Shown here one piece after another: positions 11,456-22,162 of a stretch of DNA of 64,000 nucleotides. Positions within the stretch are counted from its first letter, which is position 1. Each line of letters opens with the position of its first letter. The stretch comes from Semisulcospira habei (taxonomy: Eukaryota > Mollusca > Gastropoda > Semisulcospiridae). The stretch spans positions 234,436,637 to 234,500,636 of the forward strand of contig BTPG01000004.1 in assembly GCA_036245525.1 (NCBI GenBank), read 5' to 3'. Under the pieces are notes generated by a model. The model worked only from the letters and a program-made list of their open reading frames with translations, ran no database searches and was not told the origin of the DNA. Made by a program: the position numbers and the translations under genes.

Positions 11456-11955
11456 NNNNNNNNNNNNNNNNNNNNNNNNNNNNNNNNNNNNNNNNNNNNN
11501 NNNNNNNNNNNNNNNNNNNNNNNNNNNNNNNNNNNNNNNNNNNNNNNNNNNNNNNNNNNNNNNNNNNNNNNNNNNNNNNNNNNNNNNNNNNNNNNNNNNN
11601 NNNNNNNNNNNNNNNNNNNNNNNNNNNNNNNNNNNNNNNNNNNNNNNNNNNNNNNNNNNNNNNNNNNNNNNNNNNNNNNNNNNNNNNNNNNNNNNNNNNN
11701 NNNNNNNNNNNNNNNNNNNNNNNNNNNNNNNNNNNNNNNNNNNNNNNNNNNNNNNNNNNNNNNNNNNNNNNNNNNNNNNNNNNNNNNNNNNNNNNNNNNN
11801 NNNNNNNNNNNNNNNNNNNNNNNNNNNNNNNNNNNNNNNNNNNNNNNNNNNNNNNNNNNNNNNNNNNNNNNNNNNNNNNNNNNNNNNNNNNNNNNNNNNN
11901 NNNNNNNNNNNNNNNNNNNNNNNNNNNNNNNNNNNNNNNNNNNNNNNNNNNNNNN
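11456..11955. other. assembly gap, exactly 500 N
   Basis: Round-number N run between the minisatellite and Polinton fragment 1, most likely a gap of unknown true size caused by the tandem array. Open frames spanning it are artefacts. Confidence 0.98.
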
Positions 11956-12137
11956 ATGCGCTCCACACCTGGATGCTCATCAACATAATCCAAAGTCACA
12001 CTATATGTAGCATATATTTCTGATGGTGCTGAAAGGCTTATGTTAGTCTGTTTGGGTGATATTAAGTCAGTAAAGTGCATAACATCTTTGAAGCAGTGTG
12101 AGATATGAAGCACTTGTATGATTTGTCCGTCTCTCAT
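11956..12137 (-). pseudogene. Polinton 122-aa-type protein, N-terminal part (fragment 1)
   Basis: Begins MRDGQIIQVLHISHCFKDVMHFTDL and is cut off by the gap after ~60 codons. It is the positional counterpart of the 122-aa gene at 49472, also directly downstream of the ATPase. Yet it is only about half identical to it, although the ATPases are nearly identical. The start codon abuts an AATAAAA-type box. Function unknown. Confidence 0.75.
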
Positions 12138-12166
12138 TTTTTTTATTGGACAAACAAAAGAATAAA

Positions 12167-12778
12167 TTAATTTACTAACCCATACCCTGTGGGCTGATCT
12201 GTCTTTAAAATAAGCTTTAGATGCTTAGTTGATTTCAGTTTATTTTTTACATCATCACGTTCATGCTTATTTGGTATGACATCATTCTCTCTGAGACAGT
12301 CTTCAAAGCTGTCACGATCCTTGCAGTAAAACAAACAGATAAACTTTAACTGTTCTCGAAAATCTTTCAGTACAGCATTATATTTCTGAGTGAGAATCCA
12401 TACACTGACGTTTGCGTGTCTACAACTGAAAGCAAGTTCTGCTAGAGTGTTTCTCTTCTTGACAATGTCTTTCTCTGCAGAACAGTCATCAACAATAAAC
12501 AATGTTGACTGTCCTTCAAATTGCTTGTAAAAATATTGTAGGTAGTCATTCAGTTTTTTCTCAGGGTCAACTAAGTAAATGTTGTTGTCAGTCCAAATGA
12601 ATAAATGGTTGTGATAAGCTTTGTTTTGTTTGATTGTAGGACAAAATATTACAATGTTTTCAAAGTGGTGTATGTATCTTGTTTGTAATAGGTTAAGAAC
12701 AAATTCAGTTTTCCCACACCCTGTGGCACCACAAAATAATCCACAGTGTGGGTCAAGGGTCATCAAGCTCTGGTTCAT
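12167..12778 (-). CDS. Polinton/adintovirus-like packaging ATPase (fragment 1)
   Basis: 203 aa from the ATG at 12778, intact. Walker A is GATGCGKTE (residues ~17-25), Walker B is LFIVDD (~98-103), and a later polar motif is WILTQKY. This fits the FtsK/HerA-type A32-like genome-packaging ATPases of Polintons and related double-jelly-roll viruses, which are thought to pump DNA into the capsid. It lies directly downstream of the capsid gene on the same strand, 13 bp away. I chose this ATG over the upstream start because it matches the counterpart at 44883. Confidence 0.88.
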   Translation of the reverse strand: MNQSLMTLDPHCGLFCGATGCGKTEFVLNLLQTRYIHHFENIVIFCPTIKQNKAYHNHLFIWTDNNIYLVDPEKKLNDYLQYFYKQFEGQSTLFIVDDCSAEKDIVKKRNTLAELAFSCRHANVSVWILTQKYNAVLKDFREQLKFICLFYCKDRDSFEDCLRENDVIPNKHERDDVKNKLKSTKHLKLILKTDQPTGYGLVN

Positions 12779-12791
12779 TTTAATACACATT

Positions 12792-14076
12792 TTAATATAT
12801 GTGTCCACTTAGTCTGCACTCTTGTATATTGAGTTGTGCATCATAAATCAAATACAAATATATGTTTATGGCTGCAGCAGTTTCAACCTTCTTTTGTATC
12901 TGAATTGTTATTCCATCACTGCCGTTCTCAACAGTTCGACCTGACCCATGAAGGTAATCATCATCTGTACTACGAAGGTCTAACCAAAGTGCATATTTGT
13001 TTGTAAGGTATTGTCCTATCCTAACGTCATACAGATGTAAATCTTTACACACAATGTTTGCAGGTTTATCTCTAATCCTTCCACCCGCAAAATACTTTGT
13101 GATCTCATCGTAGTGTTGATAAGGTAACAAACCTGAAGCATACACTTGATTAGGGCGGCCTTCAATTGTACAGGACAAATGTGTAATCTTAGGATTGTAG
13201 AATTTTTCTGAATCTCTTTTGTATGGACTCACCGGTTCAACAAACAACATAAGTATACCTTTCAGTGACCTGGCAGGTGTGTTCAAATTTATATTCCACA
13301 TTGGGTCGCTCTTGTCTTTGGGTATTAAACTATGTCTAATCACCCTGTCATAATAAATTAGAAGTCTTGACTGGTATTGATTTTGTATGAGTCTGGCTAG
13401 TTCAGTGTGTGTGACAATTTCAAATTCCAAAGAAATGTTAGAGATCTTATATGTTGCACTGAGATCAGATGATTTAATAACTTTGGAGTAGTCATTGAAA
13501 GTTAGTTCAAAGCTCAGACGGTCATTCAGTGCCCCTTGATAATAAGGCAAATGAGCTGTTAGGATTTCAAACTCAAGTGGAATGTAAAATCTGGTTTCAT
13601 ATGTTTCTGCTATAATAACGTCCTGGGCTGCTGACGTTGATTTATCTCCAGCATTGATTCGTAGTTTACCAACATTATCAGATTGTATGCCTTGGTAAAT
13701 ATGATCCTCTCGTTCTTCTCTTGTGAGCCAAAGGTCTTTGTAACAGTAGAATACATCGGAGTCATCAAGACTAAACACTTCTTGTCCTTCAAGTTTTACT
13801 TTAATAGTTCTAACAATTGCTCTGCCAAGATTGTCAACCAGTGTTCTGTTTACATCTGCGTCTGATGAAAGTTCAATATTAAATGCTAGGCATGCAGTGC
13901 CAGGAACAATAACGTCACTGGGACCTAGGTTTGGAAACTTAACTGTAAGTGTTTGATTCTGGTCTATGGTACTTGGGATTGTTTGTGATGACGATTGATT
14001 GTCTTATGCCCTTAACACCCAGAGGCTCACGTAGTTTTCTGTATGGGTCTAACTTTGATCCGTAAGACTGTGTCAT
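12792..14076 (-). pseudogene. Polinton major capsid protein (fragment 1), one-base frameshift
   Basis: Counterpart of the capsid gene at 43184. Recognisable segments are EVFSLDDSDVFYCYKDLW, FYIPLEFEILTAHLPYYQG, MWNINLNTPARSLKGILM and YALWLDLRSTDDDYLHGS. They fit the double jelly-roll hexon-like capsid proteins of Polintons/adintoviruses; the assignment rests on my knowledge of that family plus adjacency to the ATPase. The region is 1285 nt, one more than the 1284 nt of the other copy. The extra base is in a GGG run near 13974 (GG in the other copy), which shifts the N-terminal ~35 codons out of frame. Confidence 0.85.
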
Positions 14077-14116
14077 TTTTATTATGCACAATAAAAAATA
14101 ATAAATTAATAAAACA

Positions 14117-15357
14117 ATGGCCGCGGGAGGATTTAATCATGAAGATTTTGAAATGGATGACACGTATGATTTTGGTAATACAACAGATATGACAGATATG
14201 GCAGATATGACTGGTACAAGAAATATTTACAGTTTACGTCATGAACGTTTAGAAAACCAAAGTGAACTCGTTTTATGATCATGTTGGTGGCCGCCCAGAC
14301 AACGTAGATCCTAATCAGTTTGAACTTGGTGGCAAGGGTCATTTATATTTAAATACTGTTGACAAAGGAAAAGTACTATTGACTAACAAAAAAGACCCTA
14401 GTAGGTTTAGGGCTTTAAGTACAATAAAAAATTAAGGTGGTGTTGGTGCCTTGCGCCAACTTGGTATTGGAGGGTCTCCTGTCACGCCGCTTGCGCCTAG
14501 ACTGGCTAGTGTTCTTCACGACACGCAAACAAAGTTGCCAACAGGGCAACAAATTGAAATGGCACCAGTAACAAGCCTACCAGAAATAGCAAACACTGTG
14601 ATACAAGAAACTTCATTTACTGAAGGACAAATAAATGACGCTTTGAAAACAATAGATGATCCACCTTTGTCAATGAGAGAGATTATAGGGTTGGATAAAT
14701 CACTGCAGACAATAAGAGGTGAGATGGTAAACAATGTTGCCAAACTGGGTGAGCTTGATAAACACAGAACGTGAAAAAGAGAAACTGGCTACCGCAGACA
14801 CAGAAATGAAAGAAAGAATACAACACAGATTAAATGATTTGCAGATAGAAAGATCAGGAAGGTTAGAAACAATTAGTATTGGAAGACAAAAACTGAAATC
14901 ACAGGTCAACAGGATTAGAGAAACTATTCAGAAAATACTTCACGAAGACACTACTCTGGCTGAGAGACTAAAAACACTTTTCAGAGAACAGGGTATTACA
15001 ATTGCTAGTTTAATTACTGCTCTTTGATTTATTATCAGTACTGTTGTGTTAGCTGTCTCAGGTGCTGGTGGACCCGGTGGTTCTCTACCTCCAGCACCAC
15101 CAGCCCCGGCACCACCAACAGACCCAAAAGATTTACAGTCATGGGTAAAGAAACAGTTGTCTCACATATCAGACTTGCTTAAAAAATTGGCTCTGAAAGC
15201 AATAGATGCTTTGCCTGGCATAATTGGCACTGTTGTCAGTTGGCTGATTACTACAGCAGCAAAGGTAGTAGGGTTTATGGCGGGGCATGTGTGGATCTTT
15301 CTGGTTACAGTAGAAGGGTTGATGGTGGGTTATTTAATGAAACAGATAAAGAAGTAA
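14117..15357 (+). pseudogene. Polinton coiled-coil membrane protein (fragment 1), frameshifted
   Basis: Starts ATGGCCGCGGGAGG, divergent from the capsid gene across ~40 bp. Its frame is broken in several places; readable pieces are 14451-14774, 14734-15027 and 15046-15357. The counterpart at 41478-43143 shows the same layout: an acidic N-terminus, a charged coiled coil (RLETISIGRQKLKSQVNRI), a hydrophobic segment before AVSGAGG, a proline-rich linker, and two C-terminal hydrophobic segments (IIGTVVSWLITTAAKVVGFM; VWIFLVTVEGLMVGYLM). A virion or membrane protein is plausible; function unknown. Confidence 0.75.
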
Positions 15358-16547
15358 TACCCCTAATCCTGTTAGACCTATTACCAATGCAGTTCTTTCT
15401 GACTCATGTGTGTCCGGGGTTGACTGTACTGGTTGTATGGGCGCCGGTGTTGGGGCCGGGGCCGGGGCCGGGGGTGTTACCATCTGTAATGATTTTAACG
15501 GCTGTACATGTGTGGTTGTGGCCCCCAAGTTTACAGATTGATTGAGTCCTAATTTTTGACCAACACCTGCAACAATGATTTCATTATTATAATTTGTTAT
15601 TGTACCCATTTGGAGTTGAAGGTCAGATGGTAACATGTATAACCCTATGCCAACTACAAAGTCAACTTTTGATCTGGCATATCTGAGAACGTCTTGATAA
15701 CGCTGTATGCTTGATGGGAGATCGACTGTTGAATTAATTGAATCTTCAAGATTAGCAAGAAACTGTTTTTGTGCTTCAAATTTACCACTTCCATTCAAAA
15801 TATTTGATTTTGTTAGTGATTGTGCTCCTAGTATACACCAGACATACGTTCTGATAGACTCATTGACGCGCTCGACTCCTGCTTGAGTAAACCCATCAGA
15901 TTTATCTAAAATAAATGTGGTCCAGGCGTTAGACTGTTTCTGCTCTATTGATCCTAACCAGACTTCAGATTTAGATGAGAATGAAGTGTACCCAGGGTAG
16001 TAATCTTGAGGGTATTGTCTGTGACTCATAGCATAATACAATGTACCCATACGGTTGTGATCATCAAGTTTTTGTGTGAAGTCATACTTTGTACCGGGGT
16101 TGATGTTAAATTCATTACAGATGCGTTCAAACGCTTTCATATCCATGGGGTTGTTAAACCTGTTGAAACTGGATTCAGTTGGCAGTGGTGTATGAAGTTC
16201 TGACAGTATACGTCTAAGCTGGTAATAAACATGGAAACGGTAGACAGATCTAATCAGTTTGTTTGAGTGATTCAAGTGGTCTGTAAATGAAACACCACAG
16301 CCTGTAGTAGAACACAGTATGGCAAAGTTGAGTTGATTTTGAAACATCTGTAGTGGACTTGAGGACCACTTTCTTGCAGTAGCGTCGTCTGTTATTGGAG
16401 GGTTTAGGTAATGATCAAATGGATTTGGTACTTTGACTTGGAATAGATCTTGTTCAGACACAGCAATATCAAGCTGGTTTAGTTGAATTATTTTCTGTTC
16501 ATAAGTAGGTGCAACATTATATTTGGCATTCACATTAAATTGAAAAA
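15334..16547 (-). CDS. Polinton conserved 399-aa protein, N-terminus missing
   Basis: Large intact frame of unknown function. Distinctive segments are KWSSSPLQMFQNQLNFAIL, RFHVYYQLRRILSEL, RICNEFNINPGTKYDF, WTTFILDKSDGFTQ and SIRTYVWCILGAQSL. A proline/alanine-rich stretch (residues ~345-375) precedes a C-terminal transmembrane segment (ALVIGLTGLGVLLLYLF). I recall similar uncharacterised proteins beside Polinton capsid genes in other marine invertebrates but cannot name them. The first ~13 codons are lost: the counterpart at 40880 shows where fragment 1 breaks off at ~16547. Its 3' end overlaps the convergent coiled-coil gene by 24 bp. A type II virion membrane protein is one guess. Confidence 0.75.
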
Positions 16548-16589
16548 ATTAAAAATCGTTTTACAGCCATAGGAAGAGCTGCACCACAG

Positions 16590-19070
16590 TGCCGGGGGGG
16601 GGGGGGGAGGTGCCTAGTACTGCACAGTGCCGTGGGGGGGGGGGAGGTGCCTAGTCCTGCACAGTGCCGTGGGGGATGGGGGGTGGAGGTGCCTAGTCCT
16701 GCACAGTGCCGTGGGGGGAGGTATCTAGCCCTACACAGTGCCGTGGGGGGGGGGGGAGGTGCCTAGTCCTGCACAGTGCCGTGGGAGGAGGTACCTAGTC
16801 CTGCACAGTGCCGTGGGGGGGGGGAGTTGCCTAGTCCTGCACAGTGCCGTGGGGGAAAGGTGCCTAGTCCTGCACAGTGCCATGGGGGGAGGCGCCTAGT
16901 CCTGCACAGTGCCATGGGGGGAGGTGCCTAGTCCTTCACAGTGCCATGGGGGGAGGTGCCTAGTCCTGCACAGTGCCGTAGGGGGAGGTGCCTAGTCCTG
17001 CACAGTGCCGTGGGGGGTAGGAGGGGGGTGGTGGGTGCCTAGTCCTGCACAGTGCCGTGGGGGGAGGTACCTAGTCCTGCACAGTGCCGTGGGGGAAGGT
17101 ACCTAGTCCTGCACAGTGCCGTGGGGGGTGGGGGTTGGAGGTGCCTAGTCCTGCACAGAGCTGTTGGGGGGTAGGGGTGGAGGTGCCTAGTCCTGCACAG
17201 TGCCGTGGGACGAGGTGCCTAGTCCTGCACAGTGCCGTGGGGGGAGGTGCCTAGTCCACACAGTGCCATGGGGGTAGATGCCTAGTCCTGCACAGTGCCG
17301 TGGGGGGAGGTACCTAGTCTTGCACAGTGCCATGGGGGGAGGTGCCTAGTCCTGCACAGTGCGTGGGGGGGGGGAGGTGCCTAGTCCTGCACAGTGCGTG
17401 GGAGGGGGGGTGGTGCCTAGTCCTGCACAGTGCCATGGGGGGGGGGGGGTTACCTAGTCCTGCACAGTGCCGTGGGGGAAGGTACCTAGTCCTGCACAGT
17501 GCCGTGGGAGGTGGGGGGGTGGAGGTGCCTAGTCCTGCACAGTGCTGTGGGGGTGGGGGGGGGGTGGAGGTGCCTAGTCCTGCACAGTGCCGTGGGAGGA
17601 GGTGCCTAGTCCTGCACAGTGCCGTGGGGGGAGGTGCCTAGTCCGCACAGTGCCATGGGGGTAGATGCCTAGTCCTGCACAGTGCTGTGGGGGGAGGTGC
17701 CTAGTCCTGCACAGTGCCGTGGGGGGAGGTACCTAGTCTTGCACAGTGCCATGGGGGGAGGTGCCTAGTCCTGCACAGTGCGTGGGGGGGGGAGGTGCCT
17801 AGTCCTGCACAGTGCGTGGGGGGGGGGGGGAGGTGCCTAATCCTGCACAGTGCCATGGGGGGGGGGGGTTGCCTAGTCCTGCACAGTGCCATGGGGGGAG
17901 GTACCTAGTCCTGCACGGTGCGGGGGGGGGGGGGGGAGTTGCCTAGTCCTGCACAGTGCCGTGGGGGAGGTGCCTAGTCCTGCACACTGCCGTGGGGGGG
18001 GGGGGGTGTGCCTAGTCCTGCACAGTGCCGTGGGGTGAGGTGCCTAGTCCTGCACAGTGCCATGGGGGGAGGTGCCTTGTCTTGCACAGTGCCGTGGGGG
18101 GTGGTACCTAGTCCTGCACAGTGCCATGGGGGGAGGTACCTAGTCTTGCATGGTGCCCTGAGGGGGGGGGGGGGCTGGAGTTGCCTAGTCCTGCACAGTG
18201 CCGTGGGGGGAGGTGCCTTGTCCTGCACAGTGCCATGGGGGGAGGTGCCTAGTCCTGCACAGTGCCATGGGGGTAGGTGCCTAGTCCTGCACAGTGCCGT
18301 AGGGGGAGGTGCCTAGTCCTGCACAGTGCCATGGGGGGAGGTACCTAATCCTGCACAGTGCCATGTGGGGAGGTGCCTAGTCCTGCACAGTGCCGTGGGG
18401 GGTGGGGGGTGAGGTGCCTAGTCCTGCACAGTGCCATGGGGGGGGGTGCCTAGTCCTGCACAGTGCCGTGAGGGGGGAGGAGGTGCCTAGTCCTGCACAG
18501 TGCCGTGGGGGGAGGTGCCTAGTCCTGCTCACTGCCATGGGGGGAGGTGCCTAGTCCTGCTCAGTGCCATGGGGAGAGGTGCCTAGTCCTGCACAGTGCC
18601 GTGGGGGGGGGGAGGTGCCTAGTCCTGCACAGTGTCGTGGGGGAGGGGGAGGTGCCTAGTCCTGCACAGTGCCATGGGGGGGGGGGTGCCTAGTCCTGCA
18701 CAGTGCCGTGAGGGGTTAGTTTGGTTATTTGGGTTTAACGCCGAGCAAGCGACTAAGGCCATCTCACGGCGGACCGTGAGGGGGGGGGGGGGGAGGAGGT
18801 GCCTAGTCCTGCACAGTGCCGTGGGGGGAGGTGCCTAGTCCTGCACAGTGCCGTGGGGGGGGGAGGTGCCTAGTCCTGCACAGAGCCGTGGGGGAAGGTG
18901 CCTAGTCCTGCACAGTGACGTGGGTGGGGGGGGGGAGGTGCCTAGTCCTGCACAGTGCCATGGGGGAAAGGTGCTTAGTCCTGCACAGTGCCGTGGGGGA
19001 GGGGGGGGGAAGGTACCTAGTCCTGCACAGTGCCTTGGGGAAGGGGGTAGGTGCCTAGTCCTGCACTAAG
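16590..19070. repeat. G-rich minisatellite, ~30-45-bp units
   Basis: About 65-70 tandem units of a core like CCTAGTCCTGCACAGTGCC followed by a variable G run and AGGTG. Length differences come mostly from the G run (4 to ~15 G). A 58-bp LINE terminal fragment interrupts it at 18716-18773. Frames reading repeated SPAQC or ALCRTR are by-products of the repeat. The plus strand has clustered G runs able in principle to form G-quadruplexes. Confidence 0.95.
18716..18773 (-). mobile_element. 58-bp 3'-terminal fragment of the I-type LINE
   Basis: Matches the 3' end of the LINE at 51233-58233: tail, then TTTAACGCCG...CTAAGGCCATCTCACGGCG. It contains little more than the terminal hairpin and tail. 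It is flanked by the 10-bp duplication CCGTGAGGGG (18706-18715 and 18774-18783). It is an extreme 5' truncation inside the minisatellite. Confidence 0.82.
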
Positions 19071-19594
19071 ACAGCAGGACGTTCCACTTTCCTTCGCATA
19101 CCCTGTGGGTGGACTGTCTGCGGGCTGAAGAGACAGCCTCCATTGCCGCATACGACAAATCTCTTGCTGCTTGGGCCTCCCGCTCCACCTCCAGACGTGT
19201 AGGCAAAGTCTTTCCGGGCACGGGGCAGGGGGAGTTGGGGGGGGGAAGAGAGAGAGATATTCTTCCTGGGCTGTTTCAGCATCGTACGGGGAGTTGGCAG
19301 CTCTACGGGAGGCTCCGTGGCGAGACTCCACAGGTCTGTCATCCATACTTTGTACCATCTGAAGGGGACCACAAGAAGAAGCACCGTGGTGCAGCCCCTT
19401 AGCTTCTGCAAGACCTTGGGCACCAGCACTGTGGGCGAATAGGCGTAGGCTACGAGGCCCTCCCAGGAGACGGACAGGGCATCTACTGCCCATGCGAGAG
19501 GGTCCGGGATCAGAGAGACGAAGACCGGTAGTTGCCTGTTACATCTCATTGCGAACAGATCGATCATGGGAGTATCCCTGAGTACACTGATCAT
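19055..19594 (-). pseudogene. DIRS/Ngaro-type retrotransposon pol fragment
   Basis: The minus frame begins PMIDLFAMRCNRQLPVFVS and continues IPDPLAWAVDALSVSWEGL and YAYSPTVLVPKVLQKLR. This is the characteristic RNase H-side region of DIRS-like pol proteins (known pattern: DLFATR..N..LP.FVS..PDP.A.AVDAL...W). The frame drifts after LWSLATEPPVELP; a second frame (19017-19493) picks up a fragment resembling the downstream 'LHVWRWSG' block. It ends at the minisatellite boundary. No tyrosine recombinase is visible. Confidence 0.65.
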
Positions 19595-19677
19595 TCTGAC
19601 GATTTCCGGGCTGAGCTACCACTCCGTGTGAAGGTGCTGACCTTGGCGTAAAAGTGAGTCCGCGTCGATATGTTGGT

Positions 19678-21882
19678 ATGGTAGCATGCCTGAAGCATAC
19701 ACTTAATTAGGACGCCCTTCAATAGTTCAGGACAAGTGTGTAATCTTTGGATTGTGGAATTTTTTTGGACTCCCTTGTGTATGGATTTTTCGGTTCAACG
19801 AACAACATAAGAATGCCTTTCAGCGACCTAGCAGGTGTGTTAAGGTTGATGTTCCACATTGGATCACCTTTGTCTTTGTGTGCATTAAACTGCATCTTAT
19901 CATACGGTCATAATAAATCGGAAGTCTTGACTGGTACTAATTTTGTATTTTAGCTAGTTCAGTATGTGTGACAATTTCATATTCCAAGGAGATGTTTGAG
20001 ATCTGATCTTGTATGTTGTGTCTGAGTCAGATGATCTGATAACTTTGGAGTAGTCATTGAAAGTTAGTTCAAAGCTTAGATGGTCATTCAGTGCTCCTTG
20101 ATAATAAGGTAAATGTGCTGTTAGGATTTCGAATTCAAGTGGAATGTAAAATCTACTTCCGAATGTGTCTGCTAATATAACGTCCTTAACAGATGATGTT
20201 GTCTTGTCGCCCTCATCGATTCTAAGTTTGGCAACGTTATCAGTCTTGATAAACACGGATTTCTCGTTCTTCCTTAGTGAGCCACAGATCTTTGTAGCAG
20301 GAGAATACATCAGCAACGTCCAGACTAAACATTTCTTGGCCTTCAAGTTTAACTTTAATAGATTTAATAATTGCTCTGTGGCTGTGCCCCAAAGTTCCTC
20401 AGCATGATCGTCCAGCTGCATGAGGACCAGCAAGGTCAGGTCAGACTCAACAATGACCTCTCAGAACCATTTCCCATTCTCAACGGTGTGAAGCAGGGCT
20501 GTGTGCTGGCACCGACCCTCTTCACCATCTTTTTTTAGCATGATGTTGAAGCAGGCCACAGTGGACCTCGACGATGATGATGCAGTGTACATCAGGTATC
20601 GTCTCGATGGCAGTCTGTTCAACCTCAGACGACTGCAGGCCCACACCAAAACCCTAGACCAACTGATTCGTGAGCTGCTCTTTGCTGACGACGCTGCCCT
20701 CGTTGCACACACAGAGAGAGCCCTGCAGCGTATCACATCCTGCTTCGCAGATGCTGTCCAGCTCTTTGGACTCGAGGTCAGTCTGAAAAAGACAGAGGTC
20801 CGCCATCAGCCGGCACCCAAGGTAGAGCATCGCCCTCCCCACATCACCATCGGCGATTCTAAACTGAAGTCAGTGCACCAGTTTACCTACCTTGGCTGCA
20901 TCATCACATCAGACGCCAAGCTGGACAAGGAGCTGGACAGCAGGCTGGCAAAAGCGAACAGTGCTTTCGGGCGTCTATATAAGCGGGTGTGGCACAATCA
21001 ACAGCTGAAAACAGGCACCAAGATCAGCGTGTACAGAGCTGTCGTCCTCACAACCCTGCTGTATGGTTCCGAGTCCTGGGTCCTCTACCGCAGCCAACTA
21101 CGACTCCTCGAACGCTTCCACCAGCGCTGCCTGCGTACAATCCTTGGCATTCACTGGAGTGACTATGTCACAAACGTCGAGGTCCTTGAACAGGCAGAAA
21201 CTGTCAGCATCGAGGCTTTGCTGCTGCGGTCACAGCTCCGCTGGGCGGGGCATGTCTCCAGGATGGAGGATCATCGCCTACCAAAGATCACCCTCTTCGG
21301 CGAGCTCGCCACTGGACACAGAGACAAAGGGGCACCAAAGAAGGGATACAAAGACTGTCTCAAGAAGTCACTTAGTGCCTGCCAAATCGACCACTGTCAG
21401 TGGTCTTCACTCGCTGTGGACCATGACACCTGGTGCTCCACCATTTACAAGGCAGCTGTCTCCTTTGAGGACTCGTGCAGAGCTAGCCTTAAAGACAAGC
21501 GGCTCAGGAGAAAAAACAGAGATGCCGCAACTCAGAACCCTGGCCAGACTTCCCTCTGCAGCCACTGCGGTCGAACCTGCCTGTCCCGGATTGGCCTCTG
21601 CAGTCACGAGCATGCCTGCAGACGTCGTGGGCAATCCCCATAGACTTTTTTCCCTATAGTATCTTCGTTCGCGAAGTCAAGTCAAAAGAGACCAAGGTTG
21701 TCAACTAATGTTCTGTTTTTATCTGTGTCTGATGAAAGTTCATTATTAAAAGCAAGGCGTGCAGTACCAGGAACAATAACGTCGTTTGGACCTAGGTTTG
21801 GAAACTTAACAGTAAGAGTTGGGTTTTGACCTATGGTGCCAGGATTGTTTGTGATAACAATTGATTGCCTAATACCCTTAAA
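19678..21882 (-). pseudogene. Polinton fragment 3: major capsid gene remnant split by LINE
   Basis: Two minus-strand pieces of the same capsid family: 19678-20382 (FYIPLEFEILTAHLPYYQG and LSFELTFNDYSKVI readable) and 21694-21882 (N-terminal part, around the GTARL and PNLGP region). An EN/RT LINE copy (about 20383-21690) separates them. Stops and indels are frequent, and it is more diverged than fragments 1 and 2. No other Polinton gene accompanies it. Confidence 0.8.
20383..21690 (+). mobile_element. 5'-truncated EN/RT LINE copy in the capsid remnant
   Basis: Corresponds to the RT C-terminal half and tail of the full-length LINE. The frame 20501-21643 gives 380 aa including LIRELLFADDAALVAHTERAL (the RT active-site FADD), FTYLGCIITSDAKLDKEL and the terminal CSHCGRTCLSRIGLCSH zinc-finger-like motif. 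A T-run near 20530 shifts the frame. It ends in the CTTCG-TTCG-CGAAG hairpin. No clear duplication was found at its edges. Confidence 0.88.
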
Positions 21883-22152
21883 GTTATTTTCCCAGGATCA
21901 AGCATCTCAACACAGTTGGAAAACTGTCTGCAACAGATGCTGCTGACAGTATGTGTGGGTCCTTTCTGTATTATCTTAGAGCTTTATGATGTGAATAGAA
22001 CGCCAAATGTCGAAATTCATCTTACATAACTTACCGGTGACATCGTGACCCGAACCGCGGATTGTCGTCTGCATCGGCCAAATTTTGAATTAAATGTGTG
22101 CATATTTACGCGATACGTCACAAGACAGAACCCGGATGTATTATCACAGTGC
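21883..22152. other. no feature recognised
   Basis: Short spacer between Polinton fragment 3 and the next LINE copy; no coding frame or repeat recognised. Confidence 0.4.
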
Positions 22153-22162
22153 GGGTCATGAT

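Noticed and set aside
11346..12137. Long frames crossing the gap.
   Set aside because: They consist mostly of unknown bases; only the part from 11956 on is real sequence.
17327..19069. Many frames with repeated SPAQC / LVLHSA or ALCRTR on both strands.
   Set aside because: They are translations of the G-rich minisatellite and shift with every change in G-run length.
19017..19493. 158-codon minus frame as a separate gene.
   Set aside because: It overlaps the DIRS-like frame and appears to be its continuation after a frameshift, running into minisatellite.
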